This document shows positions 1 through 6,968 of a DNA stretch of 9,292 nt, piece by piece. The DNA comes from Caldilineaceae bacterium (GTDB taxonomy: Bacteria; Chloroflexota; Anaerolineae; Caldilineales; Caldilineaceae): contig JAPKMV010000094.1 in assembly GCA_026645635.1 (NCBI GenBank), positions 1 through 9,292 of the forward strand, given 5' to 3'. The notes under the pieces were generated by a model that saw only the letters and a list, made by a program, of their open reading frames with translations, did no database searches and was not told the DNA's origin. The translations under genes and the position numbers were made by a program. Each line of letters begins with the position of its first letter. The first letter of the stretch is position 1.

Positions 1-105
1 TCGCCGGCCGAACTCGCCGCGCTGGCGGAACCCTGGCGCCCCTGGCGCGCGGTCGCGGCGCGGCTGCTCTGGCATTACTACCTTGCGCAGCGGAAGAAGG
101 GATAG
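1..105 (+). CDS. alkA: DNA-3-methyladenine glycosylase II (AlkA-type), C-terminal fragment
   Basis: Frame 1 is open from the window edge to TAG at 103-105 and encodes the last 34 residues of a protein. The segment EPWRPWRAVAARLLWHYY matches the C-terminal helix signature of the HhH-GPD base-excision glycosylases (AlkA family), where W-R-P-W/Y-R-S/A-x-A-A-x-x-L-W follows the catalytic domain. Such enzymes remove alkylated purines from DNA. The helix-hairpin-helix and catalytic Asp lie upstream of the window, so activity cannot be judged. The stop codon is not in free intergenic DNA: it is bases 2-4 of the inverted repeat starting at 102. The gene converges on the HAD phosphatase gene. The family call rests on a short segment; another HhH-GPD glycosylase is the main alternative. 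Confidence 0.7.
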   Translation, partial: SPAELAALAEPWRPWRAVAARLLWHYYLAQRKKG

Positions 106-143
106 ACCGCAAATCCGCCGCATCCGCCAAATCTGCGGTCTAT
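102..143. repeat. ATAGACC inverted repeat, copy 1 (short form)
   Basis: A 42-bp element with perfect 10-bp terminal arms, ATAGACCGCA at 102-111 and TGCGGTCTAT at 134-143. The interior keeps only ATCCGCC-type units; the GCGGAT half seen in the other three copies is missing, so it looks like an internal deletion derivative. It fills the whole gap between two convergent genes. The left arm supplies the TAG stop of the glycosylase (103-105), and the right arm, read on the minus strand, supplies the TAG stop of the HAD gene (142-140). It may act as a bidirectional 3'-end hairpin, but there is no U-tract typical of an intrinsic terminator. Confidence 0.85.
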
Positions 144-733
144 GCTTCAACCCCCAGTTCCCTAAGTGCAGCAGCCACATCCATGCCGGCGACATAGTGA
201 ATGGCGTGCATCCCGACCGCCTGCGCCCCTGCCACATTGGCGGGCGCGTCGTCGATGAAGACGGCCTCTGCCGGCTGGCGCCCCAGCCGTTCCAGCGTGC
301 GCTGATAGATGCGCGGGTCGGGCTTCATCACGCCTTCGTAGGCCGAACCGGTGATCAGGTCGAAGGCGTCGGCGATGGGATATTTTCCCGTGAGCAGTTC
401 ATGCAGGTCGCTCATGGCATTGCTGATGATCGCGGTCTGGTAGCGCGGCCGGAGCCGCCGGATCAGCGCAATGAGTTCCTCGTCGAGGCGGTCGCCGGCC
501 CAGAAGGGCGCCAGATCGGCGACTGACACGCCCAAGCGTTCTGCCACTGCCTGCAGGTGCGCCTCCGCGCTGCGCGCACCGTGCTGCGCCTGCAGCCCGG
601 CGGCGTCGTTGTAAATGAGCCGCTCCGCCTCGCCCGGCGCCAGCCCCAGCCGCGCCTCCAGCGCACGCCGCGACGCGAAATCCTCCGTGCGCAGCAGCAC
701 CCCGCCGACATCGAATATGACTGCTTGAATCAT
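140..733 (-). CDS. HAD-superfamily phosphatase (subfamily IA)
   Basis: A 197-residue haloacid dehalogenase-like hydrolase, probably a soluble cytoplasmic phosphatase acting on a small phosphorylated metabolite; the substrate cannot be told from sequence. Motif I is FDVGGVL with nucleophile Asp8; the usual second Asp (DxD) is replaced by Gly10, as in the IA subgroup that includes YihX and the N-terminal domain of soluble epoxide hydrolase. Motif II is Ser104 in IISNA, motif III Lys137 in MKPDP, and motif IV the Asp161-Asp162 pair in VFIDDAPAN. A helical cap lies between motifs I and II. The start was set at the ATG at 733 because GAGGGG lies 7 bases upstream; a TTG five codons earlier is in frame but has no such site. 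The TAG stop lies in the right arm of the repeat at 102-143. The gene diverges from the transporter operon. Confidence 0.88.
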   Translation of the reverse strand: MIQAVIFDVGGVLLRTEDFASRRALEARLGLAPGEAERLIYNDAAGLQAQHGARSAEAHLQAVAERLGVSVADLAPFWAGDRLDEELIALIRRLRPRYQTAIISNAMSDLHELLTGKYPIADAFDLITGSAYEGVMKPDPRIYQRTLERLGRQPAEAVFIDDAPANVAGAQAVGMHAIHYVAGMDVAAALRELGVEA

Positions 734-764
734 CTGTAAGCCCCTCAAGGCAGGTTGACTTCAT

Positions 765-793
765 TTGGCACTGGTTCACACACGTGCTATGAT
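765..793 (+). promoter_or_regulatory. Predicted sigma-70 promoter of the sugar transporter operon
   Basis: TTGGCA (765-770), a 17-bp spacer and TATGAT (788-793), with TG at 785-786 giving an extended -10. Both hexamers match consensus at 5 of 6 positions. Predicted transcription start is near 800, leaving an 80-base leader before the ATG at 882. A second -10-like TATAAC at 850-855 has no convincing -35. Confidence 0.6.
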
Positions 794-847
794 CGGGCGC
801 AGTTGCGGCAATTCAATGTGTGACCCCTTCGTTTTCAACGTCCATCC

Positions 848-856
848 ATTATAACA
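848..856 (-). promoter_or_regulatory. Predicted extended -10 promoter of the HAD gene
   Basis: Read on the minus strand, 856-848 is TGTTATAAT: a perfect TATAAT preceded by TGn. No good -35 is visible at 16-18 bp, which is tolerated at extended -10 promoters. Transcription would start near 841 and give a leader of about 108 bases to the ATG at 733. It would overlap the leader of the divergent transporter operon. Confidence 0.45.
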
Positions 857-868
857 GTTGAGTTTGCT

Positions 869-874
869 AGGAGG
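869..874 (+). promoter_or_regulatory. Ribosome binding site that sets the transporter start
   Basis: A consensus AGGAGG seven bases before the ATG at 882. It decides against the upstream in-frame TTG at 858, and the protein from 882 begins with a proper lipoprotein signal peptide. Confidence 0.85.
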
Positions 875-881
875 TTTCTCT

Positions 882-2987
882 ATGCATCTGCGACGAAGTA
901 TCTTCATGAGCGCGCTGCTGCTCGTTGCGCTTGTGCTGACAGCCTGCGCCCCGGTGGGCATGGGCGGCGCAGCCCCTGCCGGCGAGCCGCCCGCTGCAGC
1001 TTCTGGCGAGCCAGTCACCGTCACCTGGGCCTTCTGGGGCGAGCCGGTCGAGAAGGAATCCCACGAGCGGGTGGCCGCGGCCTTCATGGCCGAGCACCCA
1101 GAAATTCAGATCGAAGTCTGGCACCAGCCCTGGGGTGACTACTTCACCAAGATCCAGGCGTTGTGGGCCAGCGGCGACTCTGCCGTGATCCCCGATGTGG
1201 CCTTCCTCTGGCCGACCCCGCGCTATGCCGCGGAGGGCGTGCTGGAGAACCTGGACCCCTACATCGAGGCCGCCGGCTATGACCTGAACGACTACTGGCC
1301 CGGCCTGCTCGAATCGGCCAAGTATGAGGGCAGCGTCTACGGCTTCCCCCGCGACATCGAAGTCAACGTGATCTACTACAACAAGGACATGTTCGACGCC
1401 GCGGGTCTGGCCTATCCCAGCGACGACTGGAGTTGGGACGACTTCGTCGCCGCAGCGACGGCCCTGACCCAGAAGGATGCCAACGGCGTGACCAGCGTCT
1501 ACGGTCTGGCGGCAGAGGGCGGCAAGTGGGCCAAATGGGTCAACCAGAACAACGGCGCCATCCTGGACGACTACGTCAACCCGTCCAAGTGCATGTTGGC
1601 CGACCCGGCGTCGGTGGCAGGCATCCAGTTCTTCGCCGACCTGATGGACCAGGGCATCGCCATGCGCCCGGCTGACCTGAGCCAGGCGGGCGGCGACGCC
1701 AGCGTCTTCATGAGCGGTCAGGCCGCCATGATTCTGCAAAACACCAGCCGTGTCTCTGCCTTTAATTCGGCGGGCATGAACTACGACGTGGCGCCGGCGC
1801 CGATCCCGGCTGGCGGCAAGCGCTGGAACGGCGCGGGCGGCGCGGCCTGGGTGATGAGCAGCGGCAGCGACAACAAGGACGCGGCCTGGACGTTCCTCCA
1901 GTGGCTGCAGAGCGAGGGCGGCGGTGAGACACTCTACACCGAGCGCGGCGAAATCTTCCCGGCGTTGCAGTCGGTGGCCAACTCGCCCGCCTTCCTGACG
2001 GACCAGCCGCCTCTCAATCTCCCAATCTCCAATCTCCAATCTCCAATCTCCACAATGACCACCCATTCCACACCGATCAAGCGCAGCCCCTTCCGCTGGC
2101 GGCCTGACCAGCAGTGGGAAGGCTATCTCTTCGTGCTGCCCAGTTTTCTGGGCTTCCTGGTCTTCATTGCGCTGGCGGTGGTGATGTCGCTGGGCATCAG
2201 TTTCTCCGATTGGGGGCTGATGGGCTATCGCGGCTTTGCGGGGCTGGCCAATTACCAGCAGCTTTTCCGCGACCCGCTCTTCTGGCAGGCAGTCTGGAAC
2301 ACCGTTTTCTACATCGTCACCATCGTGCCGCTGCAACTGGCGCTGGGGCTGGCGATGGCTGTCGGCCTCAACCAGGCGATCCGCGGGCGCATCTTCTACC
2401 GCATGATCTACTTCATGCCGGTGGTGACGACCATCGTGGCCGGCGCCATCATCTTCCGCCTGCTGCTGGCCACCAACGGTCCGGTGAACAACCTGCTCGC
2501 CAGTTTCTTTGGGCTGCTCGAGATACCTTTTACGCCGCCCAATTGGCTGGGCAGCACCCAGTTCTCCAAATGGTCGGTGGCGATCCTGACGCTCTGGAAG
2601 AACACCGGTTTCACGATGGTGATCTACCTGGCCGCGCTGCAAGGGGTGCCGCAGGAACTGTACGACGCGGCCGCGGTGGACGGCGCCAGCGCCTGGCAGC
2701 GCTTCCGCCGCATCACCGTGCCGCTCATCAGCCCGACCACCTTCTTTTTGTTCGTCTTCCAGACCATCGGCGCGTTCCAGCTTTTTACCGAGCCGTTTGT
2801 GATGACGCAGGGCGGCCCGGCCAACTCGTCGCTGAGCGTGGTGCAGTACATCTACCTCTCCGCCTTCCGCGACATCCGCATGAACAAGGCGGCGGCGATG
2901 TCCTGGTTCCTGTTTATTTTCATCTTCGCCTTTACGCTCTTCCAGAACCGGATGCAGCGGCGCTGGGTGCATTACGAGACGGAGTGA
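882..2987 (+). CDS. Fusion of CUT1 sugar-binding lipoprotein (truncated) and MalF-type permease
   Basis: A 701-residue reading frame joining two normally separate parts of a carbohydrate ABC importer. Residues 1-22 are a lipoprotein signal peptide with lipobox LTAC (Cys22). Residues about 45-377 are an extracellular solute-binding domain of the SBP_bac_1/MalE type, with typical features such as YYNKDMFDAAGL and late AWTFLQWLQ. This class usually runs to about 420-450 residues, so roughly the last 50-70 appear lost. Residues 378-391 (LNLPISNLQSPIST) are translated from a CAATCTC heptamer array. Residues 392-701 are a complete MalF/UgpA-like permease, with about six membrane segments and the EAA loop (DAAAVDGA, then RITVPLISP) that contacts the ATPase. 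The fusion is odd: the binding domain is extracellular, MalF-type permeases start in the cytoplasm, and the linker has no membrane segment. It could be a disrupted locus, a phase state or an indel error. The next permease gene starts 7 bases downstream. Confidence 0.85.
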   Translation: MHLRRSIFMSALLLVALVLTACAPVGMGGAAPAGEPPAAASGEPVTVTWAFWGEPVEKESHERVAAAFMAEHPEIQIEVWHQPWGDYFTKIQALWASGDSAVIPDVAFLWPTPRYAAEGVLENLDPYIEAAGYDLNDYWPGLLESAKYEGSVYGFPRDIEVNVIYYNKDMFDAAGLAYPSDDWSWDDFVAAATALTQKDANGVTSVYGLAAEGGKWAKWVNQNNGAILDDYVNPSKCMLADPASVAGIQFFADLMDQGIAMRPADLSQAGGDASVFMSGQAAMILQNTSRVSAFNSAGMNYDVAPAPIPAGGKRWNGAGGAAWVMSSGSDNKDAAWTFLQWLQSEGGGETLYTERGEIFPALQSVANSPAFLTDQPPLNLPISNLQSPISTMTTHSTPIKRSPFRWRPDQQWEGYLFVLPSFLGFLVFIALAVVMSLGISFSDWGLMGYRGFAGLANYQQLFRDPLFWQAVWNTVFYIVTIVPLQLALGLAMAVGLNQAIRGRIFYRMIYFMPVVTTIVAGAIIFRLLLATNGPVNNLLASFFGLLEIPFTPPNWLGSTQFSKWSVAILTLWKNTGFTMVIYLAALQGVPQELYDAAAVDGASAWQRFRRITVPLISPTTFFLFVFQTIGAFQLFTEPFVMTQGGPANSSLSVVQYIYLSAFRDIRMNKAAAMSWFLFIFIFAFTLFQNRMQRRWVHYETE
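2015..2050. repeat. CAATCTC heptamer array inside the transporter fusion
   Basis: CAATCTC occurs at 2015-2021, then in four perfect tandem copies from 2023 to 2050; one extra C separates the first unit from the rest. The 7-bp unit is not a multiple of three, so each gained or lost unit changes reading frame. The array lies exactly where the solute-binding domain loses homology and the permease begins. Low-complexity runs of this kind normally sit between genes, so translation through it is unexpected. Confidence 0.9.
2055..2987 (+). other. Permease portion of the fusion, a possible independent MalF-type gene
   Basis: From the in-frame ATG at 2055, 310 residues remain, the normal length of a free-standing MalF/UgpA permease. 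The start MTTHSTPIKRSPFRWRPDQQ followed by WEGYLFVLPSFLGF is typical of such N-termini. The EAA motif falls at about residues 201-227. The ATG has no Shine-Dalgarno sequence, because the heptamer array lies directly upstream, so separate translation would need coupling to the upstream frame. Bases 2055-2058 read ATGA, so a TGA in another frame overlaps this start. Confidence 0.6.
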
Positions 2988-2994
2988 GGCTGCC

Positions 2995-3855
2995 ATGACC
3001 GTCACGACCGACCTCACTGCCCGCAATGCGCCGAACCAGATGCGCTTGCCGGCGCGCCTGGCGCTCCATACCGTGCTGATCCTGGGCACGGCGATCATGG
3101 TGACGCCCTTCCTGTTGATGCTGCTGGTCTCGCTGCTGCCGCTCAACGCCTTCTTGCAGCGCAATTTCAGCCTCAGCGCGCTGACGGTGGACAACTATTT
3201 CGAGACCTTCCGCGTCGTCCCGTTTGGCCGCTACTACTTCAACAGCCTGTTTGTCACCATCACGGTGACCATTGGTCGTGTGCTGATCTCGTCGCTGGCG
3301 GCCTTCGCCTTCGCCCGCCTGCGCTTCCGCGGCCGCGAGACCATCTTCCTCTTCTACCTGGCGACATTGATGATCCCCTTCCCCGTGACGCTGATCCCCA
3401 ATTTTCTGATCGTCAAGAACCTGGGCTGGTATGACACCTACTGGGCGCTGATCGTGCCGGGGCTGTTCAGCGTTTTCAGCGTCTTTCTGCTGCGCCAGTA
3501 CTACCGCAGCCTGCCCATCGACCTGGACGAGGCGGCGCGCATCGACGGCGCCTCCAGCCTCCGCATCTGGTGGCAGGTGATCGTGCCGCTCAGCGGCCCG
3601 GTGCTGGCGACATTGGCGATCTTCGATTTTCAGGGCGTCTGGAACGACTTTCTCTGGCCGTTGGTGGTCACCACCTCGGAGGAGATGCGCACGCTGCCGG
3701 TGGGGTTGGCGGCGTTCGTGGGGCAATACGCTACGGCCTGGGACCTGCTGATGGCCGGCGCGGTCATCGCGCTGCTGCCGGTGCTGTTGATCTACATGCT
3801 GGCGCAAAACTGGTTCGTCAAAGGCATCACCCTCAGCGGCATGGGCGGGCGATGA
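2995..3855 (+). CDS. Carbohydrate ABC transporter permease, MalG/UgpE type
   Basis: A 286-residue inner-membrane permease, the second transmembrane subunit of the CUT1 sugar importer encoded just upstream. Membrane segments are expected near residues 24-50, 85-108, 115-135, 145-165, 198-218 and 252-274. The cytoplasmic EAA loop is at about 175-202 (LDEAARIDGASS, then VIVPLSGP), where the ATPase docks. The C-terminus, FVKGITLSGMGGR, is the usual ending for this family, so the protein appears complete. The start ATG follows the stop of the MalF part by 7 bases, with a GAGG at short spacing, indicating co-translation. No MalK/UgpC-type ATPase gene follows; such operons commonly use a shared ATPase encoded elsewhere. 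The sugar cannot be deduced. Confidence 0.92.
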   Translation: MTVTTDLTARNAPNQMRLPARLALHTVLILGTAIMVTPFLLMLLVSLLPLNAFLQRNFSLSALTVDNYFETFRVVPFGRYYFNSLFVTITVTIGRVLISSLAAFAFARLRFRGRETIFLFYLATLMIPFPVTLIPNFLIVKNLGWYDTYWALIVPGLFSVFSVFLLRQYYRSLPIDLDEAARIDGASSLRIWWQVIVPLSGPVLATLAIFDFQGVWNDFLWPLVVTTSEEMRTLPVGLAAFVGQYATAWDLLMAGAVIALLPVLLIYMLAQNWFVKGITLSGMGGR

Positions 3856-3895
3856 ACGGCGGCGCAGCGGGAGAGTTATCGCGTAGAGAGATCAG

Positions 3896-3985
3896 ATAGA
3901 CCGCGGATGGGGCGGATTAGGCGGATTTGCGCGGATAATCAAAAATCCGCTCAAATCCGCCTAATCCGTCAAATCCGCGGTCTAT
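3896..3985. repeat. ATAGACC inverted repeat, copy 2
   Basis: A 90-bp element with 11-bp ends ATAGACCGCGG (3896-3906) and CCGCGGTCTAT (3975-3985). The left half has four GCGGAT-type units and the right half four ATCCG(C/T) units around an A-rich centre. The innermost parts, including CGGATTAGGCGGATTTG (left) and its complement (right), pair well; positions 14-15 of the arm do not. It lies between the convergent MalG permease gene (stop 41 bp away) and the SdrD-like gene, whose TAG stop (3984-3982) is provided by the right arm. Confidence 0.9.
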
Positions 3986-4797
3986 TCGCTGGCAGGGAAG
4001 TAGACAATCTGCCCCGTGCTGCCATCTTCCGGCACGACCACGACGGCGGTCGGCGCGCTGGCCAGCGTATGGCCCGCGGTGTCATCCACCAGGAAGGTGT
4101 ACTCGCCGGGAGCAAGGTCTTCGACCAGCATCCCTGCATCGGTGGAGGCGTAGGCGCCCACCACCTGGCCAAGCTGATCCTGCACGGTGACCTGCGGCCC
4201 CACCAGCACGTTCTCATTGTCGTTCAGCGCGCCATCGCTGTTGGCGTCGATGAAGAAGAGCACCGCCACGCTGTTCGGCGCCACGGCTGCATCCGCACTT
4301 ACGCCGGGCGCGGGCGCGCCGACGGCATCCATCGAACTCAGCGCCTGCTCCAACGCCACCACAAAGGTGTCGAAGCGCTGACCGGTGACGGCCAGCGTGT
4401 CCACTGCCGACTGCATCGCCACCATGCTCTCACCCTGGTCGCCCAACTGCGCCAGCGCAGTGTCCGCCTGGCTGCGTGCATCAGCCAGACCGCTGCGCAC
4501 TTCGTCCACCTGCTGGGCGACGATGTCGATGTTCTGGCTGACAGCGCCCACATTCTCGCTCACGCGAGCCAGATTCGCCTCCATCACTTCCAGACGCTCC
4601 GGGTGGATGAAATTCAACGTGCCACCGTTGATCAGCGCCAGCACCAACAGCGTGGCCAACATGCCCAACACTGCGCCGCCGATGGCTGCAAAAAACATGG
4701 AGAGTGAATCTTGGCTGGCGGCTTTGTATTCCAATTCCGGCGCTTCTGTCTTGTGGTCGGCTGGCTTCATTTCCAGCGATTCGTTTTGGACGCTCAT
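3982..4797 (-). CDS. Membrane-anchored coiled-coil protein with SdrD-B-like domain
   Basis: A 271-residue protein of no known specific function. It has a short charged N-terminus, one membrane segment at about residues 33-57 (rich in Ala, Gly and Leu), a long alpha-helical probable coiled coil at about 66-156, a flexible Ala/Pro linker, and a C-terminal beta domain from about 176. That domain carries [20 protein letters not shown] (an acidic, EF-hand-like calcium loop), then STDAG and [12 protein letters not shown], the hallmark order of SdrD-B/Cna-B-like modules. Topology would be N-in with the beta domain outside. The start at 4797 is chosen because AGGAG lies five bases upstream; the frame is open to 4992, but those residues look non-coding. 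A surface structural or sensory role is only a guess. The TAG stop lies in a repeat arm. Confidence 0.8.
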   Translation of the reverse strand: MSVQNESLEMKPADHKTEAPELEYKAASQDSLSMFFAAIGGAVLGMLATLLVLALINGGTLNFIHPERLEVMEANLARVSENVGAVSQNIDIVAQQVDEVRSGLADARSQADTALAQLGDQGESMVAMQSAVDTLAVTGQRFDTFVVALEQALSSMDAVGAPAPGVSADAAVAPNSVAVLFFIDANSDGALNDNENVLVGPQVTVQDQLGQVVGAYASTDAGMLVEDLAPGEYTFLVDDTAGHTLASAPTAVVVVPEDGSTGQIVYFPASE

Positions 4798-4953
4798 GAG
4801 ACTCCTCGTGTGAATAGGTTTCCGACTGGCTGCTGCCCGTCGCTCTCTGCCGTTCTTTTCCGGCGAACCAGAATTTGCGCCGCAAGCAGCGAGGCCAGGA
4901 TAGCGCAGGCCGTCGGCGAAATCTGTGCAAAAAGGTACAAACAGCAAGGTCAA

Positions 4954-4982
4954 AGTGTAGCGTCTGGCTGTGGATGCGTCAA
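4954..4982 (-). promoter_or_regulatory. Predicted sigma-70 promoter of the SdrD-like gene
   Basis: On the minus strand: TTGACG (4982-4977), a 17-bp spacer and TACACT (4959-4954). Predicted transcription start is near 4947. It lies upstream of the ATG at 4797, which supports that start over the longer open frame reaching 4992. Confidence 0.55.
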
Positions 4983-5070
4983 GCCGCGACACCCTACAAA
5001 CGCACTACGAGCGAATGACAGGGGGCAGGTGTTGGGCAATAGGCGATGAATGACAGATCACCCGACACCT

Positions 5071-5099
5071 ATCACAATCTGCGCCGCGTGGGGTACAAT
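5071..5099 (+). promoter_or_regulatory. Predicted promoter giving a leaderless methyltransferase mRNA
   Basis: TACAAT at 5094-5099, with a weak -35 (ATCACA, 5071-5076) at 17 bp. The A of the ATG at 5107 lies seven bases after the -10 end, where transcription would be expected to begin. This favours a leaderless message starting at 5107. Confidence 0.45.
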
Positions 5100-5106
5100 G
5101 GCGGGA

Positions 5107-6339
5107 ATGAGCGAACGGACGGCGCTGCAACCGGCGACAGTGGATTTCTTGCTGTCTCCGCGCGGGGAAGCTGTCCTCACCGAGTTGGCTGCGCAGCCTG
5201 TGGGGGACGCCGACTTGCTGCCGACGTTGACCTGGCTGCGGCGCACGCTGACGGCGGAGGAAGCCGGCGCCGCGCTGGCGCTGGCGCAGTTGCGGCGTCA
5301 GGCTGGCGCAAAGTTTCCGCAGTCCGCCGCGCTCTTTTTCACGGCGACGGCGTTGGAACAGGCCACGGCGGCGCCCATTGCAGTGCAGCGCGCCGCCTGG
5401 CTCGACCGGTGGGCGCCACCCGGCCCCGTGCTCGACCTGGGCTGCGGCATCGGCGGCGACCTGCTCGCGCTGGCGCAGCGCCGCCCGGCGATCGCTTACG
5501 AGACGGACCCGGTCTGCGCCCGCTTTGCCGCAGCCAACGCGGCTGCGCTGGGTCTGGCAGAAAGGGTGGAAGTCCGCAACCGCGACTGGACGGTCGACCT
5601 GGCAGCAGGAGAGCTGCCGGCGGTCGCCGCAGCCTTTGCCGACCCGGCGCGGCGGGTCGATGGGCGCCGCGTCTTCCATCTCGACCAGTTGACGCCGCCC
5701 TTTGCCGCGCTGCTGGCGCTGCGCAGTCATGTCGACGTGATCGGCGTCAAGGTCATGCCGGGCATTGGCGACGACGAAATCCCGCCCGGCTGGGGCGTGG
5801 AGTTCGTGAGCCACGACGGCGTCTGCAAGGATGCCGTGCTCTGGCACGGCGCCGCGGCGCGCTGGCCGCGTTGGGCGACGGTGCTCGCCGACGACGCTGT
5901 GTTTACGGCGGTAGCCGACAGCACGCCGCCGCCCGTTGGCCCGCTGCGCGCCGGCCAGGTGCTCTATGAACCGGACCCGGCGCTGATTCGGGCGCACGCG
6001 CTGGGAGAATTGTCCACCCAGTTGGGCGCGCGGTTGTTCGACTCGCAGATCGCCTACCTGGTAGCCGACGCGTATGCGCCGACGCCGCTGGCGCAGGCGT
6101 TTCGGGTCGAGGAGATTCACCCGTTTCACCTGGGGCGGCTCAACGCACGGCTGCACGCGTTGGGTGTTGCTCAGGTGGAACTGAAGAAGCGGGGCTTTCC
6201 CGCCGCGCCGGAGAGCCTGCGCCCCAAGCTGCGGCTGGCGCAGACGGGGCGCGCCGCAACGGTCATCTTCACCCGGCGCGGGGATGATCGGCTGATGTTG
6301 ATCTGCCGGCGGCTGGCGAGCGGGGATGGGGAGGAATAG
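5107..6339 (+). CDS. Class I SAM-dependent methyltransferase with THUMP-like C-terminal domain
   Basis: A 410-residue probable nucleic-acid methyltransferase. The N-terminal helical part (1-95) precedes a Rossmann methyltransferase fold: motif [12 protein letters not shown] (108-118) for SAM binding, an acidic residue after strand 2 in YETDP (131-135), and a motif IV-like DPARR at 179-183. The C-terminal part, about 325-402, resembles the THUMP-like domain found with these enzymes ([16 protein letters not shown], then VELKKRGFP). Proteins of this architecture are usually annotated only as THUMP-like or RNA-cap-methyltransferase-like; the target is likely RNA but unproven. The start at 5107 is chosen because a TACAAT -10 box at 5094-5099 overlaps the region of a longer in-frame ATG at 5050. 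The TAG stop (6337-6339) is bases 2-4 of the following inverted repeat, so the last residues (SGDGEE) abut the element. Confidence 0.85.
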   Translation: MSERTALQPATVDFLLSPRGEAVLTELAAQPVGDADLLPTLTWLRRTLTAEEAGAALALAQLRRQAGAKFPQSAALFFTATALEQATAAPIAVQRAAWLDRWAPPGPVLDLGCGIGGDLLALAQRRPAIAYETDPVCARFAAANAAALGLAERVEVRNRDWTVDLAAGELPAVAAAFADPARRVDGRRVFHLDQLTPPFAALLALRSHVDVIGVKVMPGIGDDEIPPGWGVEFVSHDGVCKDAVLWHGAAARWPRWATVLADDAVFTAVADSTPPPVGPLRAGQVLYEPDPALIRAHALGELSTQLGARLFDSQIAYLVADAYAPTPLAQAFRVEEIHPFHLGRLNARLHALGVAQVELKKRGFPAAPESLRPKLRLAQTGRAATVIFTRRGDDRLMLICRRLASGDGEE

Positions 6340-6437
6340 ACCGCGGATTTGGCGGATACGACGGATTTACGCGGATAAATTCAGAAAATCCGCGAGAATC
6401 CGCCTCATCCGCCTCATCCGCCAAATCCGCGGTCTAT
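6336..6437. repeat. ATAGACC inverted repeat, copy 3
   Basis: A 102-bp element with perfectly complementary 22-bp outer arms (6336-6357 and 6416-6437), starting ATAGACCGCGG and ending CCGCGGTCTAT. Interior units are of the GCGGAT/ATCCGC type with an AT-rich centre. The left arm supplies the TAG stop of the methyltransferase. Only 27 bp separate the right end from the pncC ATG, so no separate pncC promoter fits after the repeat; read-through is implied. Confidence 0.92.
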
Positions 6438-6464
6438 CATGCAACGGATCAAGTCGAGGAACGT

Positions 6465-6968
6465 ATGGTGTCGATGGAAGCAGTGCGGGCGCTGGCGCGC
6501 ACGATGGGTGAACGGTTGACCGAGCGCGGCATGATGTGTGCGTTTGCCGAGAGTTGCACCGGTGGGCTGGTCGGGCATATCGTGACGGAGAACCCGGGCA
6601 GTTCGGCCTACTTTGCCGGGTCGGCGGTGGTCTACAGCTACCCGGCCAAGGAAAGGGTGCTGGGCGTTGACCCGGCAACGCTGCTGCGCGAGGGCGCCGT
6701 CTCTTATGCCGTCGCGCAACAGATGGCCGAGGGCGCGCTCCGCCTGTATGACGCCGGCGTGGCCGTTGCCATCACCGGTATTGCCGGGCCGGGCGGCGGG
6801 CTGCCGGGCAAGCCTTCCGGCACGGTGCACTTTCACTTGAGCGCCGCCGATGGCTATGTACGCAGGGAACGCATCGTCTGGACGAGCGACCGTAGCGGCA
6901 ACAAGCTGCTGAGTGCACAGATGGCGATCGAGATGGTGTTGGACTATTTGGGGCAGAAACCGCGGTAG
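6465..6968 (+). CDS. pncC: Nicotinamide-nucleotide amidase (PncC / CinA C-terminal domain)
   Basis: A 167-residue stand-alone CinA C-terminal domain. The family hydrolyses nicotinamide mononucleotide to nicotinate mononucleotide and ammonia, recycling NMN made by NAD-dependent DNA ligase. Conserved blocks are AESCTGG (28-34, with catalytic Ser30), [14 protein letters not shown] (55-68, with conserved Tyr57 and Lys62), [10 protein letters not shown] (103-112) and KPSGTV (116-121; the usual form is KPVGTV). Length is normal for the single-domain form; the N-terminal MoCF-like domain of full CinA is absent. The ATG at 6465 has GAGGA four bases upstream, favouring it over the ATG three codons later. 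The gene sits tightly behind an inverted repeat and is likely co-transcribed with the methyltransferase. Its stop TAG (6966-6968) runs directly into another hairpin. Confidence 0.93.
   Translation: MVSMEAVRALARTMGERLTERGMMCAFAESCTGGLVGHIVTENPGSSAYFAGSAVVYSYPAKERVLGVDPATLLREGAVSYAVAQQMAEGALRLYDAGVAVAITGIAGPGGGLPGKPSGTVHFHLSAADGYVRRERIVWTSDRSGNKLLSAQMAIEMVLDYLGQKPR

Larger units (their letters stand above)
4798..5106. other. Intergenic region between divergent genes
   Basis: About 309 bases separating the SdrD-like gene (leftward) from the methyltransferase gene (rightward). It holds a good leftward promoter at 4954-4982 and a weaker rightward promoter at 5071-5099. The leftward leader would be about 150 bases; I see no recognised riboswitch or structured RNA in it. 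In-frame extensions of both flanking genes into this region are considered spurious. Confidence 0.6.

Noticed and set aside
867..3194. A 775-codon open frame on the minus strand opposite the transporter genes
   Set aside because: It is antisense to clearly recognisable binding-protein and permease sequences. Its translation is rich in Arg, His and Gln and lacks any domain, as expected of a mirror frame in GC-rich DNA.
2932..3807. A 291-codon minus-strand frame opposite the MalG permease
   Set aside because: Its translation is almost entirely Gln/Arg/His/Asp-rich, and the plus strand has a complete permease with an EAA loop.
4798..4992. N-terminal extension of the SdrD-like protein by 65 residues
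   Set aside because: It has no ribosome binding site at its start and overlaps a good promoter (4954-4982), whereas AGGAG lies five bases before the ATG at 4797.
6336..6437. Promoter for pncC inside repeat copy 3
   Set aside because: The best -35/-10 pairs (TTGGCG with GGATAA or ATAAAT at 18-20 bp) are weak and are not kept in the other copies.
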